A program made the translations under genes and the position numbers. A stretch of DNA of 64,000 nucleotides, taken from assembly GCA_014155875.1 (NCBI GenBank), contig JACEFZ010028312.1, positions 532,501-596,500 on the forward strand, given 5' to 3'. This stretch comes from Cepaea nemoralis. Taxonomy: Eukaryota > Mollusca > Gastropoda > Stylommatophora > Helicidae. This document shows positions 44,548 to 54,364 of this stretch, one piece after another. The notes beneath the pieces are model-generated. The model was not told the origin of the DNA, did not search any database, and saw only the letters and a program-made list of their open reading frames with translations. Position 1 is the first letter of the stretch. Every line of letters starts with the position of its first letter.

Positions 44548-44998
44548 ATATTAACCAAAATGTTGAATGATATTTATAGCAGTGGATATATACCAAGTGA
44601 TATGTTGAAATCTGTATTTATAGCTATACCAACAAGACCAGGAGCAATTGAATGCGACGATTTTTGTACAATTAACCTCACAAATCATGCCACTAAGCTT
44701 CTAATCAGAACTATAATGAGAAGAACAAGGAAGAAAATAAAAATGGAAATTGGTTAAGAACAGTATGGATTTGTGGAAGGAGAAGGTACAAACAATGCAA
44801 TATACACATTACGAACACTATTAGAAAGATCAGTAGAGACAAAGAAAGACATATATTTGTGCTTCATAGATTATACTAAGGCATTTGATAAAGTAAAACA
44901 CGACGAACTGATTAAAATGTTGGAAGATATCAACATTGATGGGAAAGATCTCAGAATAATAAAAACATATTTACTGGAACCAAACAGCAGCAATTAAA

Positions 44999-45631
44999 AT
45001 GGGAAATAAAGAAGGAAATTATGAACACATAAAGTTGAGAGTAAGACAGGGATGTGTTTTGTCACCGGATCTCTTCTCCCTCTATAGCGAAGTAATAATG
45101 AGAGAGATCAAAGAAAAGCCAGGAATAATATTTGGAGGTTATAATATAAATAATATACGCTATGCAGATGACACAGTATTGATAGCGGATAATGCAACAG
45201 ATCTACAACAATTGTTGGACATTGTAGTAACAGAGAGTGCAAAGAAAGGACTCTACTTGAATATCAAGAAAACAGTAACAATGGTGATATCAAAGAAACA
45301 GGTGACACCCAAATGTGAAATAGAGATAGAAGGGAAAATTCTTCACCAAGTGGATAGTTTTAAATATCTAGGGACATTTATAACATCAGATGGAAGATGC
45401 ACAACAGAGATTAAGAGCAGAATAGGGCAAGCAAAGACTGCATTTCAGAAAATGAAGAATATCTTATGCAATAAGTCGCTATCATTGAATGTAAGAAAGA
45501 GAGTGCTGATGTGCTATATAGAACCTGTTTTGCTGTATGACTGTGAATCTTGGAATATAAATGAACAAATTATGAAGAGATTGGAAGCAACAGAGATGTG
45601 GTTCCTTAGACGAATGTTGCGAATTCCTTAG
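44999..45631 (+). pseudogene. LINE-B ORF2 block, RT catalytic region, 210 codons open
   Basis: The longest uninterrupted LINE-B frame. It starts within the RT palm before VRQGCVLSPD, includes the YADDTVLIAD catalytic box around residue 55 and the SDGRCTTEIKSRIGQAKTAF segment, and ends at a stop after EMWFLRRMLRIP where relatives read WTA. The codon after IP is TAG instead of TGG, a single-base change. The N-terminal RT blocks are upstream in the same frame beyond a stop. Confidence 0.8.
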
Positions 45632-45857
45632 ACTGCCAAAGTAACTAACGACGAATGCATTAATGAGGCTGGCGAAACTAGAACATTATATTCAACCAAT
45701 AAGGAAGAGACAAACAGCTTTTTTTGGTCATGTGATGAGAAGAGAGGCGCTGAAGATCATCATGACAACTGGAAAGATCCAGGGAAACAGAGGCAGAGGC
45801 AGACCACGAGAAATTATGCTGGATGGATTGCGACGGTGGCATGGAGGAATATCAGTA

Positions 45858-46012
45858 GTTTTCCCTATGCAGCCTCTTTTAATTTCATAATAATACAACG
45901 TCTCTGCGACCATATTAACAACTTTTAAGTCATAACTGTGACACACACCTAATTCCCATTTTTTTTTTCCGCCATCCACTTTTGTTTATTCCAAACCTGC
46001 TTTCTGTTTCAC
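45858..46012 (-). repeat. Dispersed repeat C, reverse copy
   Basis: The reverse complement shares cagagacgttgtattatt, gttatgacttaaaagttgtt and aatgggaattaggtgtgtgt with the copies at 29757 and 51850. It lacks the Helitron, so it shows the empty site. Confidence 0.65.
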
Positions 46013-46323
46013 ACTGAATTTGTTAATTATAAAAGCAAACTCTGACTCCAGCTATCGGCCCCAGAAGAATGAACTACAACTTCAAATGCAAGGATTCAAG
46101 TAGGGTAAGAATCTCTAAACTAGCCGAGCGCTCCTCTGTAAACATTACGTATTTTAATTGCCAACGGGATATTTACCCCCATGGCCATGCTTGCATTAGC
46201 TGGCGCTGAATATTGTGCTAGATGTGGAATGTGTACAGGTAATGTTAGCTGCATACCAGCCAATGTTATAGGGACTGGGTGGTGACGTTTTTACGGTTCT
46301 GCCTCCGGACACGACGCTAGGGT

Positions 46324-47005
46324 GGATAACTGTTTATAAGATCACATTTTTTTAAAAAGTCTCCGTGGCGAGGTGGTCAAGCCGTCTGCCATGCGCTCTG
46401 AAGGTCGTGGGTTCAATCCCGGGCTACGTCTTTCGGTTCACGGGTGAATTTGTCTCGGAGACTCCTGGGGGTCGTCGCTGGAGCTACGGAGTTCGTGTTT
46501 TATCTGTACTTTCGGCAGGCCGCCCCTCGGAAAAAGACCGAGCTATATGGGATAAAATCCAGTGCAATGAAGTCGATCCTCTCGACTTTTTGTTAAGATC
46601 ACAGCTGGAAAAACCACTAGTGTAAACAACTGTTTATAAGATCACATTGGGAAAGATCACTGGTGTAAACAACTGTTTATAAGATCACATTCGGAAAGAT
46701 CACACGTGTAAACAACTGTTTATAAGATCACATTGGGAAAGACCACTGGTGTAAACAACTGTTTGTAAGATCACATTGGGAAAGATCACTGGTGTAAACA
46801 ACTGTTTATAAGATCACATTGGGAAAGACCACTGGTGTAAACAACTGTTTATAAGATCACATTGGGAAAGATCACTGGTGTAAACAACTGTTTATAAGAT
46901 CACATTGGGAAAGATCACTGGTGTAAACAACTGTTTATAAGATCACATTGGGAAAGATCACTGGTGTAAACAACTGTTTATAAGATCACATTTGAACAGG
47001 GGCAC
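46324..47005. repeat. Minisatellite, 43-bp unit, first unit split by a SINE
   Basis: The unit gtgtaaacaactgtttataa + gatcacattgggaaagatcactg recurs every 43 bp from about 46620 to 47000 (about 9 copies). A further half unit at 46324-46346 is separated from the array by the insertion 46347-46593. Confidence 0.9.
46347..46593 (+). mobile_element. tRNA-derived SINE in the minisatellite, with TSD
   Basis: Has tccgtggcgaggtggtcaag (A-box region) and cgtgggttcaatcccgggc (B-box GGTTCAATCCC). The 10-bp repeats taagatcaca at 46337-46346 and 46594-46603 flank it and overlap the host unit. Removing the insertion restores a standard 43-bp unit. Its body (gctacggagttcgtg) shares a short block with S1 but otherwise differs. 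Confidence 0.75.
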
Positions 47006-47279
47006 AACTAGTCTCGTGTCTTATAAGACTGACTATTTTCCTTGCTCTTCTTTTAAGGAGAAGGTGTCACATCTAGTTATGCGCCTCAGAGGTCAGCGTG
47101 TCTGACCTGGACATGCATTTATGTCAGGTTTGATACCTCTTGACAGATTCCATCCACGGTCAAGGGCTCAGTCTATGCGTGGGTAGATTTTCTTTTCTTA
47201 CAATTTTGCCAGTGCACCAGTCTTACAGCCCACACTTTACGTGTTCAAACTGCTGTGGGATTTTAAACATGCACAAAAA

Positions 47280-48321
47280 ACCTGTTTGCTGCCCTGATCA
47301 AAGTACAGGATCTCCTATGTATTGCCCTTATCCAAGTACAGGACCTTCTATGTGTTGCCCTTATCAAAGTACAGGATCTCCTATGTGTTGTCCTTAACCA
47401 AGTACAGGATCTCTTTTTGTTGCCCTTATCCAAGTACAGGACCTAATATGTGCTGTCCTTAACCAAGTACAGGACCTCTTTTTGTTGCCCTTATCCATGA
47501 GCAGGACCTCCTATGTGTTGCCCTTATCCATGAGCAGGACCTCCTATGTGTTGCCCTTATCCAAGTACAGGACCTCTTTATGTTGCCCTTATCCATGAGC
47601 AGGACCTCCTATGTGTTGCCCTTATCCATGAGCAGGACCTCCTATGTGTTGCCCTTATCCAAGTACAGGACCTAATATGTGCTGTCCTTATCCAAGTACA
47701 GGACCTAATATGTGCTGTCCTTATCCAAGTACAGGACCTAATATGTGATGTCCTTAACCAAGTACAGGACCTCTTTTTGTTGCCCTTATCTATGTACATG
47801 ATCTAATATGTGCTGTCCTTAACCAAGTACAGGACCTCCTATGTGTTGCCCTTATCCATGTACAGGACCTCCTATGTGTTGCCATTATCCAAGTACAGGA
47901 CCTCCTATGCGTTGCCCTTATCCAAGTACAGGACCTCTTTTTGTTGCCCTTATCCATGTACAGGACCTCCTATGTGTTGCCCTTATCCAGGTACAGGACC
48001 TCTTATGTGTTGCCCTTATCCAAGTACAGGACCTCTTTTTGTTGCCCTTATCCATGTACAGGACCTCCTATGTGTTGCCCTTATCCAAGTACAGGACCTC
48101 TTTTTGATGCCCTTATCCATGTACAGGACCTCCTATGTGTTGCCCTTATCCAAGTACAGGACCTCCTATGTGTTGCCCTTATCCAAGTACAGGACCTCTT
48201 TTTGTTGCCCTTATCCATGTACAGGACCTCCTATGTGTTGCCCTTATCCAAGTACAGGACCTCCTATGTGTTGCCTTATCCAAGTACAGGACCTCTTTTT
48301 GTTGCTTTTATCCAAGTACAG
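47280..48321. repeat. Minisatellite, 33-bp unit, about 31 copies
   Basis: The unit cctatgtgttgcccttatcc + aagtacaggacct recurs every 33 bp, with variants (catgtacagg, catgagcagg, ctttttgttg). Because 33 = 3 x 11, several frames are open with 11-residue repeats (CCPYPSTGPPM). The array ends abruptly at 48321, where a LINE begins. Confidence 0.93.
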
Positions 48322-50315
48322 ACCATTCCAAGATAAGCGGCTACAGAATCATTACGATGCAGAACACTGTTGGCAAGCTACTGGAGAAAATTGTAGCACA
48401 CAGACTTGCTTGTGACTTGGAACAGCACGGCTGCTTCCCGCCCACACTTGGAGGATACAGACGTAACAAAGATTCATGGCTGAATGCGGCAGTCTTTGCT
48501 CAAGATGTTTACGAAGGATTTCAGGTCAGAGAAGAGGCATGTGCAGCCGCCATAGACTTAGAGGACGCATACAATAGAGTATCCTTCGAGCACTTGATGC
48601 AAACCCTCCTCAGACTGAAAGTGCACCCTCACCTTGTACGATGGATAGCTGCAGTTCTGCTCCAAAGGAAGGTGGTGTTAAGATGCGGGAGTTGGTCTTC
48701 TGAGCCGATAACGATATGTCCAGGATTGCCGCAGGGTTCACCACTGTCACCAGTACTATTCAACGCGTATACGGTGCCGATCACTGAACAACAGTTGGAC
48801 GGGAGGGGTAGGACTCTATCATTTGCTGACGACATTCTCGTGTACCGACAGGGTCGAGATAGACAGGTGGTTACAAATGATATGCAGGGCGAACTAGATC
48901 GAATTTCCTCATGGTGTGCTGATGCCGATGCCCTTGTCAACCCTGCAAAGGCATCGGTTACATGGTTCTCCCTAAACAACCATATTGTGAACACAGGCCT
49001 GCCGGCAGTAAGAATGGATGGGAGCCTTTTGAGTAGAACCCAGTCAATAACATATCTTGGCGTGAGGCTTGATCGAAGCCTATCCTTCAGAGATCATGTC
49101 GATTATGTTATAATGAAATCTCGAAAAGGTTTGTCAGCAATGAGAGTCATGGCGGCTGCCAATATCGAGCAAAGACTGCTAATACTTCTGTTCCAGGGAC
49201 TGGTGCTTTCACGCATCGAGTATGCCCTGGCCATCCTCACTGTCAGCCCTACACAGATTGGAAAACTTGAAAAGGCACAAAACGAAGCCATGCGCATCAT
49301 TTTGGGCTGCACGAAAGACGCAATGAGATACTTCCTTGACTTCCCGACAATGGAACACAGGATCAAGATCTGGAGAGCTCGTGCATACTTAAAAATAAGT
49401 GCAGATGAACAGCACCCTCTGCATGACGCTATATTCAGAGAAAATGGTGACAGGCTAAAGAGAGGCAAATCATGGATGGGTCGGGCGGAAGATGTCGTCA
49501 GACAGGTCTGCAGTCTTACCAGTATCAACCCCGGCAAGGAATGGGTGCCGGTGCCTCCAGCTTTTAAGTGCACTTTCTCCTGCATTATCACACTCGACAG
49601 ACGGTGCAGAGAGCAGAACCCTGTCGCTGTCAATGCAGAAGTCAACGCGCTCATCTATGAACACTCAGATAGCCCCGAAGTGCTCATCTATACAGATGGA
49701 TCTGTTGTAAAGCAGCAGAGAAGTGCGTGGGCATTTACAGCCCATTCAGCAGGCCGAACCGTTCAAGAATCCAGTGGTGCCCATTCTATGACCACGAGCA
49801 GCATGACGATGGAGGTGATGGCAATTACACAGGCTTTTATATGGCTGGAATCACAGCATTATACCAACGTGTGTGTACTAAGACGAGCTGATAAACTGGC
49901 TGGCTCTGCACCCCCTGTAGATGGCCAGCCCATGGATCGTGCCGATGGTATTAACGTCCTTAAAGATATGGCGAGAACAGAGGACTTTGACGTCAGTGAA
50001 TCCACATCGCTGTCCAGGATGAAAGACTTGGGAGTAAGAATCGGCACAGCCAGACGCGAGAGGTACATCGGGAAAACAAGGCGCCTCGTTAACCAACACA
50101 GAACTGGCACTATTAGCCACCGGACGCTGATGCATGTGCTATGGACATGTCCGGAGTGCAATGAAGATACTCCAACTGATAACCTTAGTGTAAACCCACA
50201 AGGCCTAGCCTGGTCCATTTACCTAGAAATTCTTATAGCCATTTCTGATTTTCCTGGAATAGATGGCACCCTTTATTTTGAGAGATGTCGCTCTCCAGTC
50301 ACGCCACGTAGGTAG
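48322..50315 (+). CDS. LINE-J2 ORF2: reverse transcriptase and shortened RNase H, open
   Basis: An uninterrupted frame of about 660 codons (it also reads through the upstream minisatellite to 48135, which I regard as chance). It begins inside the RT with MQNTVGKLLEKIVAHRLA, then AAIDLEDAYNRVSFEHLM, PGLPQGSPLSPVLFNAYTV, SFADDILVYRQGRDR (catalytic FADD at 48822-48833), ITYLGVRLDRSLSFRDHV and KLEKAQNEAMRIILGCTKD. RNase H starts at VLIYTDGSVV (about 49683) and keeps SMTMEVMAITQAFIWLE, but jumps from TNVCVL to RRADKLAG. About 50 residues present in the copy at 26207-26986, including the third acidic residue and the PGHAG histidine block, are missing in frame. Endonuclease and 5' end are absent. 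The open frame suggests a young insertion, but it cannot be autonomous. Confidence 0.88.
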
Positions 50316-50794
50316 TTAAACAGTTAGTAACATAAAGCTTTGGTCTGCATGTTCCTGGGGTCCAGAAGGGAAGCAAAGAATAGTAACACTAACCTACCAT
50401 GTGTGTCATAAGAGTCAACTAAGGAGGACTGGCATGTAACTGGCCGCCTCATCTCATTTAAAACTCCACGCAACCAACCATAAACAAGTCAAGAAAGGGC
50501 TTGGCGTTAATCTATATCTATAAAACAAAGTGTATGTATATATGTATATATGTATGTATGTAAATATGTATGTCCTTTATTTGTTCGCGAACGGCCCATC
50601 CGATTGAGATGAAATTTTTTACACGCCTTCCTTTCATTCCAGAGCTGTCAACTGTCATAGTTTTTTTTTCTTCTTCCTCCTCCTCCCCCTCCCAAAATAC
50701 GTACGTAAATATATGATGATGATGATGAAAGAATCCCCGAACCAAAACGCTAGGGAAAGGGAAGAAAATGACGTGACTACACAGAATCGTCACA

Positions 50795-50912
50795 CGGCAA
50801 TCATCATCATCAAGTGCCGTGCCGGCTGGCGTAGGCGTTCATGGCTCTCCGTAGATCTCAGTCTTTGGTTTTTTGGATCAACTCTGCTGCTGATATTCCT
50901 CCATGCCACGGC
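50795..50912 (-). pseudogene. LINE-B 3' end fragment inside Helitron H1
   Basis: The plus strand has catcaagtgccgtgccggct, gtaggcgttcatggctctcc and gctgatattcctccatgcca. These are the reverse complement of the LINE-B 3' end (35440-35535). It lacks the rest of the LINE and lies wholly within H1. Confidence 0.75.
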
Positions 50913-51009
50913 AATATCAATAACAATTCATCTTTTTATGTGTAAGGAAGTTATCTACAGTCGTGTAGAAGGGAAGAACTAGACGAGTATGAATTCGGAA
51001 TGGCGAACT

Positions 51010-51240
51010 CTCTCCTCCTCCCTTCTCCTTCTCCTCCTCCCCCCTTCTCCCTCTTCCTCCTCCTCCTCTCCACCCTCCACATTCCTCCTCCTCCTCATCC
51101 CTCCCTCTACCTCCTCCTCCCTTCACATTCCTCCTCACTCTACCTCCCCCCCTCCTCCCTTCACATTCCTCCTCTCTCCGCCTCCCTCTACCTCCTCCTC
51201 CCCCTGCGTTCTCCTCCTCCCTCTTCCTCCTACATTTACC
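51010..51240. repeat. (CTC)n-rich polypyrimidine tract
   Basis: About 230 bp almost free of purines on the plus strand, with loose cctcctccct and cttcacattcctcct subrepeats. Confidence 0.9.
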
Positions 51241-51551
51241 CAAGACAGACAGACAGATAGTCGGGAACGGGATCTTATATGACTACTTATATAATTTAAA
51301 TGAGATGCTCTCCACCATGGGCTGGGCCGGGTCAGACAGACAGATAGACAGACAGTCGGGAACGGGAACTTATATGACTACTTATATGAATTAAATGAGA
51401 TGCTCCCCACCAGGAGTTGGGCGATGCCGGGCCGGGTCAGACAGATAGACAGTCGGGAACGGGAACTTATATGACTACTTATATGAATTAAATTAGATGC
51501 CCCCCATCAGGGACTGGGCGAAGCCGGGCCGGGTCTGCTAGTTGATTTATA

Positions 51552-51795
51552 GAAGTTAGTTGCATATCCTTCCCAGGACGTGGCAGCCAACCCCAGCATA
51601 TCTTGGCTGTTCGTGATTCCTGGACAAGTTTACCATTGCTTTCTGAACGACCGACTCCCATACCATTTCATTAAAAAAAACCAACGCAAGGCGGTCTGCA
51701 GCTAAATCTCCCGTAGCTGTGTTTTGAACGCAGTATGCGAGATTACGAACTGCGTCCATAACCCTTTCGCCACCGAGCGGGCTGTTGATTGATAG
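51552..51795 (-). mobile_element. SINE S2, reverse, well preserved
   Basis: The reverse complement gives gctcggtggcgaaagggtta (A-box-like) and tgcgttcaaaacacagc (B-box-like), then the S2 body ending gatatgcaactaact. It lies 10 bp beyond the Helitron H1 end. Confidence 0.8.
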
Positions 51796-51849
51796 CCTAT
51801 GATCTATTTGGAGATGAGGGGCAGTAGAAGAATACAAAGCTTCTTAACA

Positions 51850-51936
51850 TATTCTGTGGCAAACAAAAAGGGATGGTGGAAATGGGAAGTAGGGGTGTGT
51901 CAGTTATGATTAAAACAGTTGATATAGTAGCAGACA
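51850..51936 (+). repeat. Dispersed repeat C, left part
   Basis: Matches 29800-29860 (gaaatgggaagtaggggtgt; tagtagcagaca), then breaks exactly where Helitron H2 begins. The right part resumes at 52938. Confidence 0.75.
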
Positions 51937-52937
51937 TCTATATATATAAAAGACAATGTATGTAGGGATGTATTTGATGCGTTCCATCCGATTGAGATGA
52001 AATTTTCTACAGGTTTTCTTTTCATTCCCGTGCAGCCAACTGTCATAGTTTGTTAGTGTACAATCAGCTATTTACTTACTAAAATTTAATATTTATATAT
52101 AACGAGGGGTTTAACTTAAGAAAAGTTATTTCAAGGGGCATAACTTTTAATAGCATTGCTATATATTTTATATATAGATTGTTGCATTGTTTTCAAAGGT
52201 TTATAAACTCTTTGTCTACAGTTATTTACAGGCATATGCGTTATAATAAATAATGATATAATCTTTATGGCATTTTCAAAGTTTTCATAAAAATAATGCA
52301 TCTATTTAAATAGTGAAAATTTTCTAACTCTTCTTTTTATGTTTAAAGAAGTTATCTACAGTCATGTAGGTGATTAAAAACAGTTTTCATTAAAAAAATA
52401 ATGGATGGTGTGTGGAAGGACATTCTTAAGTTAATTTTTTTTTGTTATATGAATTTAATGAGACGCTCCCCGCCAGGAGCTGGGCGAAGCCGCACCGGGT
52501 CAGATAGATAGACAGACAGACATATAGTCGGGAACGGGAGCTTATATGACTACTTATATGAATTAAATGAGATGCTCCCAACCAGAGGCTGGGCAAAGCC
52601 GGGCCGGGCCAGACAGATAGTCGGGAATGGAAGCTTATATGACTACTTATACGAATTAAATGAGATGCTCCCCACCAGGGCCTGGTCGGACAGACAGATA
52701 GACAGACAGGAACGGGAGTTTATGACTACTTATATGAATTAAATGAGATGCTCCCCACCAGGGACTGGGTGAAGCCGGGTCAGACAGATAGTCGGGAACG
52801 GGAGCTTATATGACTACTTATATGAATTAAATGAGATGCTCCCCACCAGGAGCTGGGTGAAGCCGGGCAGGGTCAGACAGACAAGCAGACAGATAGATGG
52901 ATCCCCGCCAGGGGCTGGGCGAAGCCGGGCCAGCTAG
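51937..52937 (+). mobile_element. Non-autonomous Helitron H2, empty site visible
   Basis: Starts TCTATATATATAAAAG after A (51936) and ends CCAGCTAG before T (52938). The terminal region can form a hairpin (gctgg...ccagc around gggcgaagccggg). The flanking repeat C continues uninterrupted across the site in the copies at 29757 and 45858, proving insertion between A and T without a TSD. The 3' half (about 52440-52937) holds about five roughly 90-bp copies of the 3'-terminal region. No ORF. Confidence 0.9.
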
Positions 52938-53040
52938 TGTATTATAATACAATAACAACATTCCGGCAATATAAAAGCCCATGGCAGATACAGGAAGTCA
53001 CTTAAGATGATTAATCATCCCTTGGCACATAATCAGTTAC
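52938..53040 (+). repeat. Dispersed repeat C, right part
   Basis: Continues the match to 29870-29985 (aataacaacattccggcaat; aagcccatggcagataca) after the Helitron. Confidence 0.75.
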
Positions 53041-53159
53041 AATTCTTCAACATTTGAATCTGTACAAGTCTTGAAACAGTCCAACATCTCATGGAAGATG
53101 TCTTGTGTGCCGCAAATGTTCCCATTTGTCTAGTTAGCTATATCAAGTCAATGCTAACA

Positions 53160-54105
53160 AATAGTAAATCAAGAAGGGAAAATGGGCAGTTCATGGATGA
53201 GATTGAAGGGGATAAGACAATGGGTAAGATCCGCAAGTTACAGACAAATTAGTAGAAACCAGCAGCCTACCTCTCGTGGCATGCTAGGTACTGATAGTTT
53301 GAACTGGACTGAAAATGCCAGGAATGCATATGGGGGAGGGAAGAGAGAAATACAGAAGTATCCACAGCTAATAATGGATAACTTATCCAAGGGATATTAT
53401 AAACAGTGCACTTCTGGGTCTGTGCATGAAGTAAAAGGAGTGAGTGGGGTTTCATTGCAAAATCACTAGAACTTAAAATAGGGAGTCTGGGATGTGCCAC
53501 TACAAAATCTAGCATGAGAATGAAAGTTGAGGTTGTGACATGACAACCTCCCAATAGTTGGAGGGCAGCACAGCATGATGGACTCAAGAGAATGTGCTGG
53601 AATCAAGAGCATGTAAAGGACTCAAGAGAAAGTGATGGACTCAAGAGCAAGTGATGGACTCAAGAGCATGTAAAGGACTCAAGAGCAAGTGATGGACTCA
53701 AGAGAATGTGATGGAATCAAGAGCATGTAAAGGACTCAAGAGAAAGTGATGAAAGTGATGGACTCAAGAGAATGTGATGGACTCAAGAGCAAGTGATGGA
53801 CTCAAGAGCATGTAAAGGACTCAAGAGCAAGTGATGGACTCAAGAGAATGTGATGGAATCAAGAGCATGTAAAGGACTCAAGAGCATGTGGTGGAATTAA
53901 TGCTGTGGAAAGCAGAAACTGGCATGTTCCAAGTGGTCTGGCTTGCCAAGCTCAACAAGGTGCAGGCTGTAAGAATATTATAGATTTTCTACCTACGGCA
54001 AGCAGGTGTGAGGGGGAACGAAGCAGGCAGACAGACACACTGGCTGCTGCTGCCCCTCGGGATGAAAAGCTACTTTACAATAAGGATAATGTGGTGAGGT
54101 GAAGT
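53160..54105 (+). pseudogene. LINE-J remnant with a minisatellite inside RNase H
   Basis: Decayed plus-strand RNase H blocks: TSGSVHEVKGVSGVSLQNH (compare YTDGSV..GW.FIA), a TKSSMRMKVEVVT-like segment (about 53500-53545), and after a 19-bp repeat array, VRGNEAG and LGMKSYFT / RDEKLLYNKDNVV (compare GNEQADRL and LGEILLHDKADVV). The frame is broken repeatedly. The tandem array 53575-53900 separates the second and final RNase H blocks. Confidence 0.7.
53575..53900. repeat. Minisatellite, 19-bp unit
   Basis: The unit actcaagagcaagtgatgg recurs every 19 bp in three variants (caagtgatgg, catgtaaagg, aatgtgatgg). The variants form a longer repeated pattern of about 95-115 bp. Confidence 0.88.
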
Positions 54106-54364
54106 CTCCTTAAGACCGGCTAAAGTAGCTGTGTGAGACGTCCTGAATAATTAATAACATACAAGGTATGCAAACACAACAGCAGTGAGGACAAACATTT
54201 CCTTTAATATAGTCATTGCAATCTTGGTATAGATGACATGGGAATAAACTGTTGGGGCAGGTTATGCTGGGCTATACAAAGGATCAATAAAACTGAGTAT
54301 GCAATATGTAACATACAATATTGCAACAAAAAAAAGTAAAGGACCATTTTCATTTGCATGATCT

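Larger units (their letters stand above)
43806..45860 (+). mobile_element. LINE-B copy, longest in window, with nested LINE-A
   Basis: The plus strand covers most of the RT: EVEDAIKYMKKGKLAGPDG and ITIEELEVMEEFG (about 43965-44060), the nested LINE-A piece (44078-44547), DIYSSGYIPSDMLKSVFIAI (about 44570), LCFIDYTKAFDKVKHDELI (about 44858), VRQGCVLSPDLFSLYSE (about 45038), IRYADDTVLIADNATDLQQL (about 45155), then YLGTFITSDGRC and EMWFLRRMLRIP. YADD is the catalytic box. Stops at about 44757 and 44996 and a frame change at the nested site show that it is dead. At about 45860 it is cut by dispersed repeat C. Confidence 0.88.
50511..51541 (+). mobile_element. Non-autonomous Helitron H1
   Basis: Begins TCTATATCTATAAAAC after an A (50510) and ends CTGCTAG before a T (51542), matching Helitron rules (5' TC, 3' CTRR, A|T target). 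A hairpin-like actgggcgaagccgggcc lies just before the end. The 5' segment (catccgattgagatgaaatt) and the segment with aaggaagttatctacagtcg match H2. The interior carries a LINE-B 3' fragment (about 50795-50910, reverse), a (CTC)n-rich tract (51010-51240) and three roughly 90-bp copies of the 3' region. No helicase gene, so it is non-autonomous. Confidence 0.85.

Noticed and set aside
46347..46593. Possible functional tRNA gene at 46357-46430
   Set aside because: The tRNA-like part continues into a SINE body and the whole is bracketed by a TSD.
48135..48321. N-terminal extension of the 726-codon ORF
   Set aside because: It consists of minisatellite units that happen to be open in frame. LINE homology begins at about 48322.
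50989..51282. Ser/Pro/Leu-rich ORFs
   Set aside because: Polypyrimidine CTC-rich tract inside Helitron H1.
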